64,000 nt of DNA, taken from Chitinophaga flava. Lineage in GTDB: Bacteria; Bacteroidota; Bacteroidia; Chitinophagales; Chitinophagaceae. Made by a program: the position numbers and the translations under genes. The stretch's first letter is position 1. The number at the start of each line of letters is the position of its first letter. Below, one piece after another: positions 44,155 through 53,650 of the stretch. The notes below the pieces were generated by a model, which saw nothing but the letters and a program-made list of their open reading frames with translations, searched no databases and had not been told where the DNA came from. The stretch covers positions 744,001 through 808,000 of the forward strand of contig NZ_QFFJ01000002.1 of assembly GCF_003308995.1 (NCBI RefSeq), given 5' to 3'.

Positions 44155-45504
44155 ATGCCACAGAAACCCGTTTTGATCATCGGGGCCGGTATTTCCGGCC
44201 TGAGCATCGCCTACGAGCTGCAGAAAAGACAGGTGCCTTATCTGGTGCTGGAAGCAACCAGTCATAGCGGCGGTGTGATACACTCTTTCAACAAGGATGG
44301 TTATGAGCTCGATGCAGGGCCCAACACCATTGCGGCTACACCGGAAACCCTGGAGTTCCTACAGGAGCTGGGCCTGGAAAAGGAGATGCTGTATGCTTCC
44401 GCTGTCAGCAAAAACCGTTTCCTGGTAAGGAATAACCGGTTACATGCCATATCGCCTCATCCGTTGAAGATCATGGGCTCCGATTATATCAGCCGTGGCA
44501 GCAAATGGCGCCTGTTTACGGAACGTTTCCGTAAACCAGCACCAGCAGCGGGAGAAGAAACGGTTTCTCATTTTGTGGAGAGAAGGTTTAACAAGGAAAT
44601 TGCGGATTATGTATTTGATCCGGTATTGTCTGGTATCTATGCCGGCAATCCCGATCTGATGAGCATCGCAGAAGTGTTGCCTGCCTTGCCGCGCTGGGAG
44701 CGTGAATACGGCAGTATCACCAAAGGACTGATGAAAGAAAAGGGTGGTATGGCCGGACGTAAGATCATCAGTCTGTCGGGCGGCAATCAAAGGCTTACCC
44801 GCCGTTTGCAGGAATTGTTACAAACACCGGTACGGTTCAACTGTTCCGTGAAACATATCAATAAAGCCGTTGATGGTGGTTATACACTGACTTGTGAAGA
44901 GCAAGGCGGAGAACATATCATCACGGCAGATCAGGTGGTGATCACTACGCCGGCCAATGTGGCGGCCAGACAACTGGCAGGCCTGGATGCCGGAGTAGCG
45001 GCCCTGCTACAAGAGGTATATTATCCGCGTATGGGCGTGTTGCATCTGGGATTTGAGGGCAGTGCGCTTCCTCAGCCACTGGAAGGTTTTGGGTTCCTGG
45101 TGCCGCATGCAGAAAAACTACATTTCCTGGGTGCTATCTGTAATTCAGCCATCTTCCCTCACAAAGCCCCGCAGGGCAAATTACTGCTCACAGTATTTGT
45201 GGGAGGCGCCCGTCAGGAGCAATATTTCGATGAGCTGGGAGCTGCAGGGCTGCAGGAGATCGTCATAAAGGAAGTACAATCGCTGCTGGGATTGAATGCA
45301 GCTCCGGTAATGCAGCATTTCAGTTATCTGGAGAAGGCCATTCCGCAGTTAAATGTAGGACATGCAAAGTTGCGGGATGCTGTTGCTGCCATGGAAAACC
45401 AGCACCCCGGCCTTTTGCTGAAAGCCAACTATGTGCAGGGCGTGGCATTGCCTGCGCTGATACAGCACGCGGCTACACTAGCTGATTCACTCATGAAAAA
45501 TTAA
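44155..45504 (+). CDS. hemY: Protoporphyrinogen oxidase, FAD-dependent (HemY/HemG type)
   Basis: 449 aa from MPQKPVLIIGAGISGLS. Oxidises protoporphyrinogen IX to protoporphyrin IX. FAD Rossmann motif GAGISGLSIAYEL, then YELDAGPNTIAATPETL, PVLSGIYAGNPDLMS and a C-terminal KANYVQGVALPALI that stands for the GVxLxxC-type FAD clamp. 11 nt after hemH. This is the flavin amine oxidase type, not flavodoxin-like HemG or HemJ. Confidence 0.95.
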   Translation: MPQKPVLIIGAGISGLSIAYELQKRQVPYLVLEATSHSGGVIHSFNKDGYELDAGPNTIAATPETLEFLQELGLEKEMLYASAVSKNRFLVRNNRLHAISPHPLKIMGSDYISRGSKWRLFTERFRKPAPAAGEETVSHFVERRFNKEIADYVFDPVLSGIYAGNPDLMSIAEVLPALPRWEREYGSITKGLMKEKGGMAGRKIISLSGGNQRLTRRLQELLQTPVRFNCSVKHINKAVDGGYTLTCEEQGGEHIITADQVVITTPANVAARQLAGLDAGVAALLQEVYYPRMGVLHLGFEGSALPQPLEGFGFLVPHAEKLHFLGAICNSAIFPHKAPQGKLLLTVFVGGARQEQYFDELGAAGLQEIVIKEVQSLLGLNAAPVMQHFSYLEKAIPQLNVGHAKLRDAVAAMENQHPGLLLKANYVQGVALPALIQHAATLADSLMKN

Positions 45505-45566
45505 TCATCGGAATTGTTTTCTTTGTTGCCGTTTTTTCGTTAAATTCCATTATAAATTTCCACCAG

Positions 45567-46706
45567 ATGATTGCAGGAATTTTAAAAGAAAAAAACGGCG
45601 AAACCCGGGTTTCACTCACGCCTGAAATAGTGAAGCAGCTGCAGCAGATGTCGGTAACCGTGTGGGTGGAGCAAGGGGCCGGAGAACAGGCGTTTTATAA
45701 CGATGACGCCTATATGCAGGCAGGCGCGCTGATCAAAACAGCGGCCGAAGTGCTGTCGCAATCGGATATCATTTTTACTATACAGCCTCCGTCAAGGGAG
45801 CTGGCGGAGCAGATAGCTGCCGGGAAGATCCTCCTCGGCGTGCTGCAACCCTTATTTCGGCCTGAAGAGGTTGGTTACTGGGCCTCCCAAAATATCACCA
45901 CTTTCAGCCTTGATTCCATCCCGCGTACCACCCGTGCGCAGGTGATGGACGTACTCAGTTCCCAGGCCAATATATCCGGTTATAAGGCTGTATTGCTGGC
46001 AGCGTATAGCTATTCCCGTTATTTTCCCATGTTTATGACAGCAGCGGGCAGTATAGCCCCCGCCAAAGTACTGATACTGGGTGCGGGCGTAGCCGGACTG
46101 CAGGCCATCGCCACCGCCAAAAGGCTGGGGGCCGTGGTAGAAGTATTTGACACCCGCCCTGCCGTAAAAGAAGAAGTGATGAGCCTCGGTGCCCGCTTTG
46201 TGGAAGTGGAAGGCGCTGCCGATGCTTCTGCCGGCGGCGGTTATGCAGTAGAACAGAATGAAGAATATCAAAAGAAACAACAGCAGAAGATCGCAGAAAG
46301 TATCGCCAAAGCAGATATTGTGATCACCACTGCACAGATACCGGGGAAACCCGCTCCGGTGCTTGTTACCCAGCCTATGCTGGACCAGATGCACAGTGGC
46401 GCCGTGATCGTAGACCTGGCTGCTGCTACCGGTGGTAATACCGCCCTTACCCGCAACAATGAAACCGTGCATTACCGCGGCATCACCATCATCGGTAATT
46501 CCAACCTCCCCGCAACCATGCCGGCTGATGCCAGCAAACTATACGCAAAAAACGTTTTCAATTTCCTGAAACTCATATTGACAAAAGAAGGAAACCTGCA
46601 CTTGAATTTTGAGGATGATATTGTGAAAGGTGCCTGTATCACCCACAACGGAGAAATCGTCAATGAACGCCTGAAGAGCGCTAAACCAGCTACCAGCACT
46701 ATCTAG
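45567..46706 (+). CDS. pntA: NAD(P) transhydrogenase subunit alpha, part 1
   Basis: 379 aa, the soluble NAD(H)-binding domain I. Alanine-dehydrogenase-like fold with ILGAGVAGLQAIATAKRLGAVVEVFDTRP and KADIVITTAQIPGKPAPVLV. The membrane part is encoded by the next gene, as in Rhodospirillum rubrum. Couples proton movement to NADPH formation. Confidence 0.96.
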   Translation: MIAGILKEKNGETRVSLTPEIVKQLQQMSVTVWVEQGAGEQAFYNDDAYMQAGALIKTAAEVLSQSDIIFTIQPPSRELAEQIAAGKILLGVLQPLFRPEEVGYWASQNITTFSLDSIPRTTRAQVMDVLSSQANISGYKAVLLAAYSYSRYFPMFMTAAGSIAPAKVLILGAGVAGLQAIATAKRLGAVVEVFDTRPAVKEEVMSLGARFVEVEGAADASAGGGYAVEQNEEYQKKQQQKIAESIAKADIVITTAQIPGKPAPVLVTQPMLDQMHSGAVIVDLAAATGGNTALTRNNETVHYRGITIIGNSNLPATMPADASKLYAKNVFNFLKLILTKEGNLHLNFEDDIVKGACITHNGEIVNERLKSAKPATSTI

Positions 46707-46749
46707 CGCTGTAGATCATTGTTGTCCGACTAATCAAAATACCGCAAGC

Positions 46750-47061
46750 ATGGAACATATTCTATCTTTTTTTCATCAACATACGGAGCTGATCTATATC
46801 GTGATTTTATCCGTTTTCCTGGGGGTGGAAGTTATCTCCCGTGTGCCTTCCGTACTGCATACGCCGCTGATGAGTGGCGCCAATGCTATTCACGGTGTAG
46901 TCATCATCGGTGCGATCATCGTCATGGGAAAAGCAGAACAGGACAACTATCTGGCGCTGATCCTCGGCTTCCTGGCCGTTATCCTGGGCACGGTCAATGT
47001 AGTAGGTGGTTTTGTGGTGACAGACCGTATGCTGGAGATGTTTAAAAAGAAAAAGCACTAA
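46750..47061 (+). CDS. NAD(P) transhydrogenase subunit alpha, part 2 (membrane)
   Basis: 103 aa with three to four membrane helices; LGVEVISRVPSVLHTPLMSGANAIHGVVIIGAI is the characteristic transhydrogenase domain II block. 43 nt after part 1 and 19 nt before the beta subunit. Confidence 0.95.
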   Translation: MEHILSFFHQHTELIYIVILSVFLGVEVISRVPSVLHTPLMSGANAIHGVVIIGAIIVMGKAEQDNYLALILGFLAVILGTVNVVGGFVVTDRMLEMFKKKKH

Positions 47062-47080
47062 TGGTTTAAAGCGCAATTTT

Positions 47081-48646
47081 ATGGGATCCAGTGTACTATC
47101 AATCATTTATCTGATCGGCTCTGTTACGTTTATCCTGGGCCTGAAAATGCTCAGTAAACCGGATACTGCCCGCAAAGGCAACCTGGTGGCGGCCGCTGGT
47201 ATGGCGCTGGCTATCCTGGGCACTATCTTCCTCTATAAATCCGATGATGGTCATCATTTACATAACTATGGATGGATCACTGCCGGTCTGCTGATAGGTA
47301 CCGTCATCGGTGTGTTGTCTGCCAAAAAAGTGAAGATGACCGCCATGCCAGAAATGGTCAGCATGTTCAATGGTATGGGAGGCGCCTGTGCGGCCCTTAT
47401 CTCCATAGTGGAATTCGACCACCTGATACATTCCCGTTTTAATGTTAATCAACTGCTCTCTACTGCAGGGGAACAACTGATCATAAAAATGCAGAAGCTG
47501 TTGCAGGCCCGGCTGGAAGACGGTGCCGGCTCACTCAACTTCAGCCTTGATACCAACATCGACATGCGGGGGCACCTGCTTATCATTCTGCTGGGACTGA
47601 TCATCGGGGCCGTTTCTTTTGCCGGCAGCGTGATCGCCTGGGGAAAACTGAACGGACGCATCCGTGATTTCTCCTTCAAAGGCCAGCATTATGTAAACCT
47701 TGCGGTGATGGCCATGATCCTGATGGGTGCTATCGTACTGGTAGTGACAGTGAATAATCAGGTGGATGCTGCCGTTTCAGCCGGTACTCCCCATTCACTA
47801 CTGAGCTTTCAACTGCTTTTTTACCTGGTACTGTTATGCTCCCTGTTATACGGCATATTGTTCGTATTGCCAATTGGCGGAGCGGATATGCCGGTAGTGA
47901 TCTCCCTGCTGAACTCTTTTACCGGCGTAGCGGCCGCATGTGGCGGCTTCCTGTACGATAACCCGGTAATGCTGACCGGTGGTATCCTGGTAGGTTCTGC
48001 CGGTACCATCCTCACCATCCTGATGTGTAAGGCCATGAACCGCTCTCTTAAAAATGTACTGATCGGCTCCTTCGGCAATGGCACCACTGCTTCCGGTACT
48101 GTCAAAGATCATGGTACCTACAAGGAAGTGAGCCTGTCCGACGCTGCCGTAGTTATGGCATATGCCAGTAAAGTGATGATAGTACCGGGTTATGGCCTGG
48201 CTGTAGCCCAGGCTCAGCATGCTTGTCATGAACTGGAGAAGTTGTTGGAAGATAAAGGCGTAGTCGTAAAATATGCTATTCATCCGGTAGCCGGCCGTAT
48301 GCCTGGTCATATGAACGTGTTGCTGGCTGAAGCTGATGTCCCCTATGAAAAATTACTGGAGATGGAGGGTGCCAACGCTGAGCTGCCCACCACAGACGCT
48401 GTGCTGGTGCTGGGTGCCAACGATGTGGTAAATCCTGCCGCCAAAAATGATCCTTCCAGCCCTATTTACGGAATGCCGATACTGGAAGTCGAAAATGCCA
48501 AACTGGTGATCGTGAACAAACGAAGCATGAAACCAGGTTATGCCGGCATTGAAAACGATTTGTTTTTTCAACCAAAGACTTCCATGTTGTTTGGTGATGC
48601 CAAACAGGTATTGCAGCAACTGGTGGCAGAAATCAAACAGGTATAA
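47081..48646 (+). CDS. pntB: NAD(P) transhydrogenase subunit beta with long loop
   Basis: 521 aa against about 460 in E. coli. Membrane domain (helices through about residue 340) and a C-terminal NADP(H)-binding domain with VPGYGLAVAQAQHACHEL, HPVAGRMPGHMNVLLAEADVPY and GANDVVNPAA. Part of the extra length is a charged segment after ISIVEFDHL (about residues 112-170, with QKLLQARLEDGAGSLNF) at a place where E. coli has a short loop. Last gene of the pnt operon. Confidence 0.95.
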   Translation: MGSSVLSIIYLIGSVTFILGLKMLSKPDTARKGNLVAAAGMALAILGTIFLYKSDDGHHLHNYGWITAGLLIGTVIGVLSAKKVKMTAMPEMVSMFNGMGGACAALISIVEFDHLIHSRFNVNQLLSTAGEQLIIKMQKLLQARLEDGAGSLNFSLDTNIDMRGHLLIILLGLIIGAVSFAGSVIAWGKLNGRIRDFSFKGQHYVNLAVMAMILMGAIVLVVTVNNQVDAAVSAGTPHSLLSFQLLFYLVLLCSLLYGILFVLPIGGADMPVVISLLNSFTGVAAACGGFLYDNPVMLTGGILVGSAGTILTILMCKAMNRSLKNVLIGSFGNGTTASGTVKDHGTYKEVSLSDAAVVMAYASKVMIVPGYGLAVAQAQHACHELEKLLEDKGVVVKYAIHPVAGRMPGHMNVLLAEADVPYEKLLEMEGANAELPTTDAVLVLGANDVVNPAAKNDPSSPIYGMPILEVENAKLVIVNKRSMKPGYAGIENDLFFQPKTSMLFGDAKQVLQQLVAEIKQV

Positions 48647-48666
48647 AACCACCTGTCAAGCACAGA

Positions 48667-48715
48667 AAAGAGCGCAGTGATTTTTTCAGGATTAGAAAAA
48701 ATTACTGCGCTCTTT
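48667..48715. terminator. Terminator of the pnt operon
   Basis: 21-nt arms (48667-48687, 48695-48715) with one mismatch and a 7-nt loop. Confidence 0.8.
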
Positions 48716-48758
48716 GCGTTCCCTGAAGCCTTTACAACAACTTTTCCACGATCCTCCT

Positions 48759-48766
48759 TATTTTTG
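48759..48766 (+). promoter_or_regulatory. -7 element of the rRNA methyltransferase gene
   Basis: TATTTTTG, 14 nt before the TTG start at 48781. It supports the TTG as start because no ATG occurs until residue 42. Confidence 0.4.
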
Positions 48767-48780
48767 CGAAAAAAAGAGCA

Positions 48781-50184
48781 TTGTCCAATCATTTACCAGC
48801 GGCACTGATAGATTCTTTGGAAGGACTTTCCGGTTTTAACCGGACTTCATTTGAACAAGTGCACACAGCAGCAGAAAAAATTACTTCACTCCGGTTAAAC
48901 CCAATGAAGGTGCGTACAGCAGCAGAACAGGAAAATATTCTATCCTCGCTGTCCGCTACCGGTGCTCAACGGGTACCCTGGAGTACTACAGGGTATTACC
49001 TCCCACAGCGTCCGTCTTTTACATTCGATCCATATTTTCATGCCGGTGCTTATTATGTACAGGAGGCTTCTTCCATGTTCCTCGAACATGCGGTTCGGTC
49101 TACTGTAGCGCTGGACCGTCCGTTGAAAGCGCTGGACCTCTGTGCTGCGCCAGGAGGGAAATCTACTTTGCTGCAATCGCTCCTCAATAGTAACAGCATG
49201 TTGGTGGCCAATGAAGTGATTAAGGCCCGTGCTGCATTACTGGCAGACAATATCAGCAAATGGGGCGCTGCAAACGTGGTGGTGAGTAATAACGATCCCC
49301 GCGATTTTGGTCGCCTGCCCGGATATTTCGATCTGGTAGTCATTGATGCACCCTGCTCCGGATCTGGTTTATTCCGTCGTGATCCTGAACTGGTAACAGA
49401 ATGGTCGCCTGAAAATGTGATGCTCTGCAGCCAGCGCCAGCAGCGTATTCTGGCCGATGTGTTGCCTGCCCTGAAAGAAGATGGTGTACTGATCTATTCT
49501 ACCTGCTCTTTTTCAAAAGAAGAAGATGAAGAAATTCTCGATTGGCTGGCAGATCATTTTGAACTGGAAAATATACCACTGGAAATTCCTGATGATTGGA
49601 ATATTGTTACAACGGTAACGCATAAACGTAATTGCAGCGGATACCGTTTTTATCCTGACAGACTGAAGGGAGAAGGTTTTTTTATTGCCTGTTTCCGCAA
49701 GCGGAGTATGGCAGATACGGTGAAGCGTAAGGAAGCGAAAACTGCCGCCATTGGGGCAAAGGAGCGGGAGCTGTTATCGCAGTGGATACAATTGCCGGAA
49801 GGCTATACGTATCAGCCGCATCAGGAAGACATCCTGATTTTATCTTCCATGGTATCATCAGAAATAGCAATGCTGCAACAACATTTGTATATTCGCAAAG
49901 CTGGTGTGAAAGCAGGGCAGCTCGGAAAGAAAGAGCTGATACCAGATCATCAGCTGGCTTTGAGCAATCTGCTTGTGGACCAGGTGCCGGTGATAGATCT
50001 TGATCTTAAAGCTGCCTTACAGTATCTTCGCAAAGAAGATCCGGGTATAGACACTACCGTGAGAGGCTGGGCGCTGATGCGTTATGAGCAAATGGCGCTG
50101 GGCTGGGCAAAAATACTACCTAACCGGATGAATAATTATTATCCTAAAGAACTCCGTATTTTGAAAGATATCAGCGGGCTGTAA
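48781..50184 (+). CDS. RsmF/NOP2-like rRNA cytosine-C5 methyltransferase
   Basis: 467 aa starting at TTG. SAM-binding LDLCAAPGGKSTLLQSLL, the two catalytic cysteines in IDAPCSGSGLFRRDPE and YSTCSFSKEEDEEIL, and a C-terminal extension (about 300-467) as in RsmF, including an RNA-binding-like end GWALMRYEQMALGWAKILPNRMNNYYPKELR split around LG. Methylates a cytosine in 16S rRNA in homologues. Confidence 0.93.
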   Translation: MSNHLPAALIDSLEGLSGFNRTSFEQVHTAAEKITSLRLNPMKVRTAAEQENILSSLSATGAQRVPWSTTGYYLPQRPSFTFDPYFHAGAYYVQEASSMFLEHAVRSTVALDRPLKALDLCAAPGGKSTLLQSLLNSNSMLVANEVIKARAALLADNISKWGAANVVVSNNDPRDFGRLPGYFDLVVIDAPCSGSGLFRRDPELVTEWSPENVMLCSQRQQRILADVLPALKEDGVLIYSTCSFSKEEDEEILDWLADHFELENIPLEIPDDWNIVTTVTHKRNCSGYRFYPDRLKGEGFFIACFRKRSMADTVKRKEAKTAAIGAKERELLSQWIQLPEGYTYQPHQEDILILSSMVSSEIAMLQQHLYIRKAGVKAGQLGKKELIPDHQLALSNLLVDQVPVIDLDLKAALQYLRKEDPGIDTTVRGWALMRYEQMALGWAKILPNRMNNYYPKELRILKDISGL

Positions 50185-50394
50185 AAAGTTGCTGCGCTAT
50201 TTGTTCCCTCTGTTACATATTTGTGAAATAAGCTGCCAACGGGAGTTTTATCTGCATGTCGAACTATGGCGTACATGCAGTGAATGACAACAAAAAGCAT
50301 GTTTTTTCGTTTGTTTTATTAAATATTTTTGTCAATTTTATCGCATATATTCGTTGCCCTAAAAAGGACGGTAATTCACATAAAAAGAGTTAGT

Positions 50395-51357
50395 ATGGTA
50401 AAATCGATTCTATCAATTGCCTTGTTTGGTTTAAGTGCAGGAGTGGTAAAAGCGCAGGACACGCTGCAGGTACAGGGTACCTCACCGGCTCTTTATATCT
50501 CCCACATCGTTAAAAAGGGAGAAAACTTCTATAGCCTCAGCCGTGCTTATGGTGTGCCCCCAAAAGAAATTGCCGCCGCCAATAAGATCACCATGGAACA
50601 GGGATTACAGCTTGGACACAACGTGCATATTCCTCTCTCCGCTTCCAACTTCTCCCAGCAAGCGGAAGCTACAGGAACACCGGTATATCACAAAGTAACG
50701 GAGAAAGAAACGTTGTACCGTGTGAGTGTTAACTACAACAAAGTACCGCTGGACAACATCCGTCAATGGAATAACTTCCAGGGTGATGGTCTGAAGAAAG
50801 ACAGCTACGTTATCATTGGTTATCTGAAAACCGGTAACAGCCCTGCTCCTCAGCCCCGCACGGAAGTAGTGAAAAATGAACCTAAACAGGAAGCGCCTGC
50901 ACCGGTGGTAACAGAAGCTCCCCGTAAGGAAGTAAAGAAAGAAAAGGAAAAAGAAAAGGAACCGGAAGCGCGTCCTGTGACCGAGTCTCCTGAAACAGCG
51001 CCAGCCACTGCACCTGCTACAAAACCAGCACCTGTGGCGTCTAGCGCTGATTTCGAAAAATTGTATGATCAGCAAACCGGTGGCGGTAAAAAAGTGGCTA
51101 CCGAAAAAGGCCCTGGTACCTGGTTTAAGAGCAATGCTGTGGGTAAATACTATGCGCTGCACAACACCGCTGCCCGTGGTACTATCATCAAAGTTACCAA
51201 CCCGCTCAACGGCAAAGCTATTTACGCCAAAGTGCTGGATGTGATTCCACAGATGAAGCCCAATGCAGGACTGATCGTTAAACTGAGCGATGGCGCCATG
51301 CAGGCATTAGGAATGACAGATGCGCGTTTCTATTGCGAACTGAGCTACGAGAACTAA
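50395..51357 (+). CDS. LysM protein with double-psi beta-barrel (RlpA-like) domain
   Basis: 320 aa from MVKSILSIALFGLSAG; signal peptide to about residue 20 (VKAQ). Two LysM repeats (about 36-80 IVKKGENFYSLSRAYGVPP; 97-142 KVTEKETLYRVSVNYNKVP), then a Pro/Glu/Lys-rich linker (about 160-230) and a C-terminal domain (about 240-320) with GTIIKVTNPLNGKAIYAKVLD, the RlpA/DPBB pattern. Likely periplasmic peptidoglycan-binding protein; the DPBB domain may or may not be catalytic. In-frame codons upstream of this ATG are ignored. Confidence 0.9.
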   Translation: MVKSILSIALFGLSAGVVKAQDTLQVQGTSPALYISHIVKKGENFYSLSRAYGVPPKEIAAANKITMEQGLQLGHNVHIPLSASNFSQQAEATGTPVYHKVTEKETLYRVSVNYNKVPLDNIRQWNNFQGDGLKKDSYVIIGYLKTGNSPAPQPRTEVVKNEPKQEAPAPVVTEAPRKEVKKEKEKEKEPEARPVTESPETAPATAPATKPAPVASSADFEKLYDQQTGGGKKVATEKGPGTWFKSNAVGKYYALHNTAARGTIIKVTNPLNGKAIYAKVLDVIPQMKPNAGLIVKLSDGAMQALGMTDARFYCELSYEN

Positions 51358-51370
51358 TCTACTGAAATAG

Positions 51371-51419
51371 TAAAAACAAAAAAGCGAAGATCACTATGAT
51401 CTTCGCTTTTTTGTTTTTA
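51371..51419. terminator. Bidirectional terminator between the LysM gene and fmt
   Basis: 23-nt perfect arms (51371-51393 and 51397-51419) with a 3-nt loop, core AAGCGAAGATCA, and A/T runs at the ends. Confidence 0.88.
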
Positions 51420-51429
51420 TCATCATTGG

Positions 51430-52356
51430 TTAAAACCGGTATCCTCTGAGGAAGGTGGTTATATCCATTCTTTTTTTCCCTTCGAGTTGTATTTCATCGA
51501 GGTAAAGATAACCATCAGGAGCAGCGATTCTGACATAGGTTTTTTGATCAGTATCGAATTCTCCAGGCGCTATGGAAGGTTGTGCATACTGTTTATGCGC
51601 CTTATAGATTTTAAGGCTTTTATCCTGTAAGGTGGTCCAGGCAGCAGGATAGGGGCTCAGGCCACGTACCAGGTTGTATATCTTATCCAGTGGCTCCTGC
51701 CAGTTGATCATGCAGGTGTCCTTGAATATTTTAGGCGCATGTTTAACATCTTCAGCGGCGATGCTGGCCTGTGGCGTTTCTTGGGTTGTACCGGCAGCGA
51801 TGGCCTGTACTGTTTTGAGCAGCAGGCGGGCACCGGTTTGCATGAGTTCATCGTGTAGTTCGCCAGCGGTTTCATCTTCGCGGATAGTCACTGTATCATT
51901 GAAGAGTATATCACCTGTATCGATTTCGTGTTGCAGTTTGAAGGTGGTTACACCGGATTCTTTTTCTCCGTTGATGATAGCCCAGTTGATCGGTGCGGCG
52001 CCTCTGTAGTTGGGCAACAGGGACGCATGTACGTTGATGGTGCCTTGTGGCGGCATGTTCCATACGATCTCGGGCAACATACGGAAGGCTACTACCACCT
52101 GCAGATCTGCTTTCAGTGCAGCCAGCTGTGCAATGAAATCCGGATTCTTCAGTTTCTCCGGTTGCAGCAACGGCAGCCCTTTGCTGACAGCATATTTTTT
52201 GACAGCACTTTCCTGCAGCTGTAATCCTCTGCCGGCGGGCTTATCAGGCGCGGTGACTACCCCTACCACATTAAATCCGTTTTCAACAAGTATATCCAGT
52301 GACGCTACTGCAAAGTCAGGCGTCCCCATAAAAACGATACGAAGCTGTTTGTTCAT
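51430..52356 (-). CDS. fmt: Methionyl-tRNA formyltransferase
   Basis: 308 aa from MNKQLRIVFMGTPDFA. Formylates initiator Met-tRNA. Signature VVAFRMLPEIVW, HASLLPNYRGAAPINWAI with catalytic Asn/His, and INGEKESGVTTFKLQHEIDTGDIL split over the THI-like loop. The gene follows the muramidase gene by 20 nt, but a consensus promoter overlaps that gene's end and lies only 6 nt before the ATG. Confidence 0.97.
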   Translation of the reverse strand: MNKQLRIVFMGTPDFAVASLDILVENGFNVVGVVTAPDKPAGRGLQLQESAVKKYAVSKGLPLLQPEKLKNPDFIAQLAALKADLQVVVAFRMLPEIVWNMPPQGTINVHASLLPNYRGAAPINWAIINGEKESGVTTFKLQHEIDTGDILFNDTVTIREDETAGELHDELMQTGARLLLKTVQAIAAGTTQETPQASIAAEDVKHAPKIFKDTCMINWQEPLDKIYNLVRGLSPYPAAWTTLQDKSLKIYKAHKQYAQPSIAPGEFDTDQKTYVRIAAPDGYLYLDEIQLEGKKRMDITTFLRGYRF

Positions 52357-52362
52357 AGTACG

Positions 52363-52392
52363 CAAAAGTAAAGCAATTATTCCTCGTACAAC
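52363..52392 (-). promoter_or_regulatory. Internal promoter candidate for fmt
   Basis: On the minus strand GTTG (52392-52389), 18-nt spacer, TACTTTTG (52370-52363), 6 nt before the ATG. Leaderless candidate inside the end of the preceding gene. Confidence 0.4.
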
Positions 52393-53549
52393 AGGTATTT
52401 CGCTCTGATAGCTTTGAACTGCTGCAGTCCGGGTTCCCAGCTTTTACGAATAGCTGCTTCAGAAAGACCGCTTTTGATCTGTTGTTGCAGTGTGGCATTA
52501 CCGGCCAGTTTATTAAAGAAGTTACTAAAGAACTTATCTTTTTCCGGGTAGAGTGCATAAGCCTGTAACAGCCATTTGAGGGCTATTTTGCGGCCTTTTG
52601 CAGGTCTGGCTTCCGGTGCATTGCTCAGGTCGAAGCCATAGCAGCGCTGATCTTTCAGCGGTGGATTCTTAGCGCCAGGTACGCTGAGTGGCGTGAAAGA
52701 GAATCCTTTTTTCGGAAACAGCGGAGATCCGAAGAGCTGGAAAGGCTTGCTGGTACCGCGGCCCAGGCTGACAGGTGTGCCCTCAAAAAAACAAAGGGAG
52801 GTATACAGGTTTACTGCAGCCATATTTGGTAAGTTGGGTGATGGCGGTATCGGCAGCTGATAAAAAGTGTGGTGGGTATAGTTTTCACAGGTGATCACTT
52901 TCAGCTGGCATTGTACTCCTTTGCTGAGCCAGTGTTCACCGTTGAGCATTTGTGCGTATTCTCCTACAGTCATACCATGAACGATGGGGATAGGCTGCAT
53001 GCCTACAAAAGAACGGAAGGCGGTGTCCAGGATGGGACCATCTACATAGTCTCCATTGGGGTTAGGCCTGTCCAGTACCAACAACAGTTTGTTGTTTTCG
53101 GCAGCGGATTCCATCAGCTCCTGCAGGGAAGAGATGTAGGTATAGAAGCGGGCGCCTACGTCCTGTACATCGAAGATGAGGACGTCTACATCCTGCAGGT
53201 CGGCGGCCGTAGCTTTGCGGTGCGAACCATAGAGCGATACTACAGGCAGTCCGGTATTAGGATCGGTGCTGTTGCCTACTTTTTCGCCTGCATCAGCGTT
53301 GCCGCGGAAACCGTGTTCAGGGCTGAAGATTTTGGAGATGTGTACCTGCAGTTTCAGCAGTGTGTCTACAAGATGTGTTTGGCCGATAGTGGCGGTTTGG
53401 TTGACCAGCAGGGCCACCCGCTTGTCTTTCAGCAGTGGAAGATATTTGCTGGTTTGCGCAGCTCCCGGTATTACGTGGGACGCATACTGTGCCTGTGCAG
53501 CAGCAAACAGGCCACAAAAAAATGTACAGATGATCAATATACGGTTCAT
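52377..53549 (-). CDS. DUF1343 / NamZ-type exo-beta-N-acetylmuramidase
   Basis: 390 aa with a signal peptide (MNRILIICTFFCGLFAAAQAQ). DUF1343 blocks: RVALLVNQTATIG, IFSPEHGFRG, VVSLYGSHRKATAADLQDVDVLIFDVQDVG-type region, LDRPNPNG, and LGRGTSKPFQLFGSP. Members of this family (GH171) remove terminal N-acetylmuramic acid from peptidoglycan fragments, a cell-wall recycling step. Localised to the periplasm or exterior. Confidence 0.9.
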   Translation of the reverse strand: MNRILIICTFFCGLFAAAQAQYASHVIPGAAQTSKYLPLLKDKRVALLVNQTATIGQTHLVDTLLKLQVHISKIFSPEHGFRGNADAGEKVGNSTDPNTGLPVVSLYGSHRKATAADLQDVDVLIFDVQDVGARFYTYISSLQELMESAAENNKLLLVLDRPNPNGDYVDGPILDTAFRSFVGMQPIPIVHGMTVGEYAQMLNGEHWLSKGVQCQLKVITCENYTHHTFYQLPIPPSPNLPNMAAVNLYTSLCFFEGTPVSLGRGTSKPFQLFGSPLFPKKGFSFTPLSVPGAKNPPLKDQRCYGFDLSNAPEARPAKGRKIALKWLLQAYALYPEKDKFFSNFFNKLAGNATLQQQIKSGLSEAAIRKSWEPGLQQFKAIRAKYLLYEE

Positions 53550-53650
53550 GCCGGTAAGATACGGTAAAACCTGTATGGGAGGCAGAAAAAATGGTGAATA
53601 CGTGCTGTTTTATTATCTTGCGCTTATTATTAACAATAAACAACTAAATT

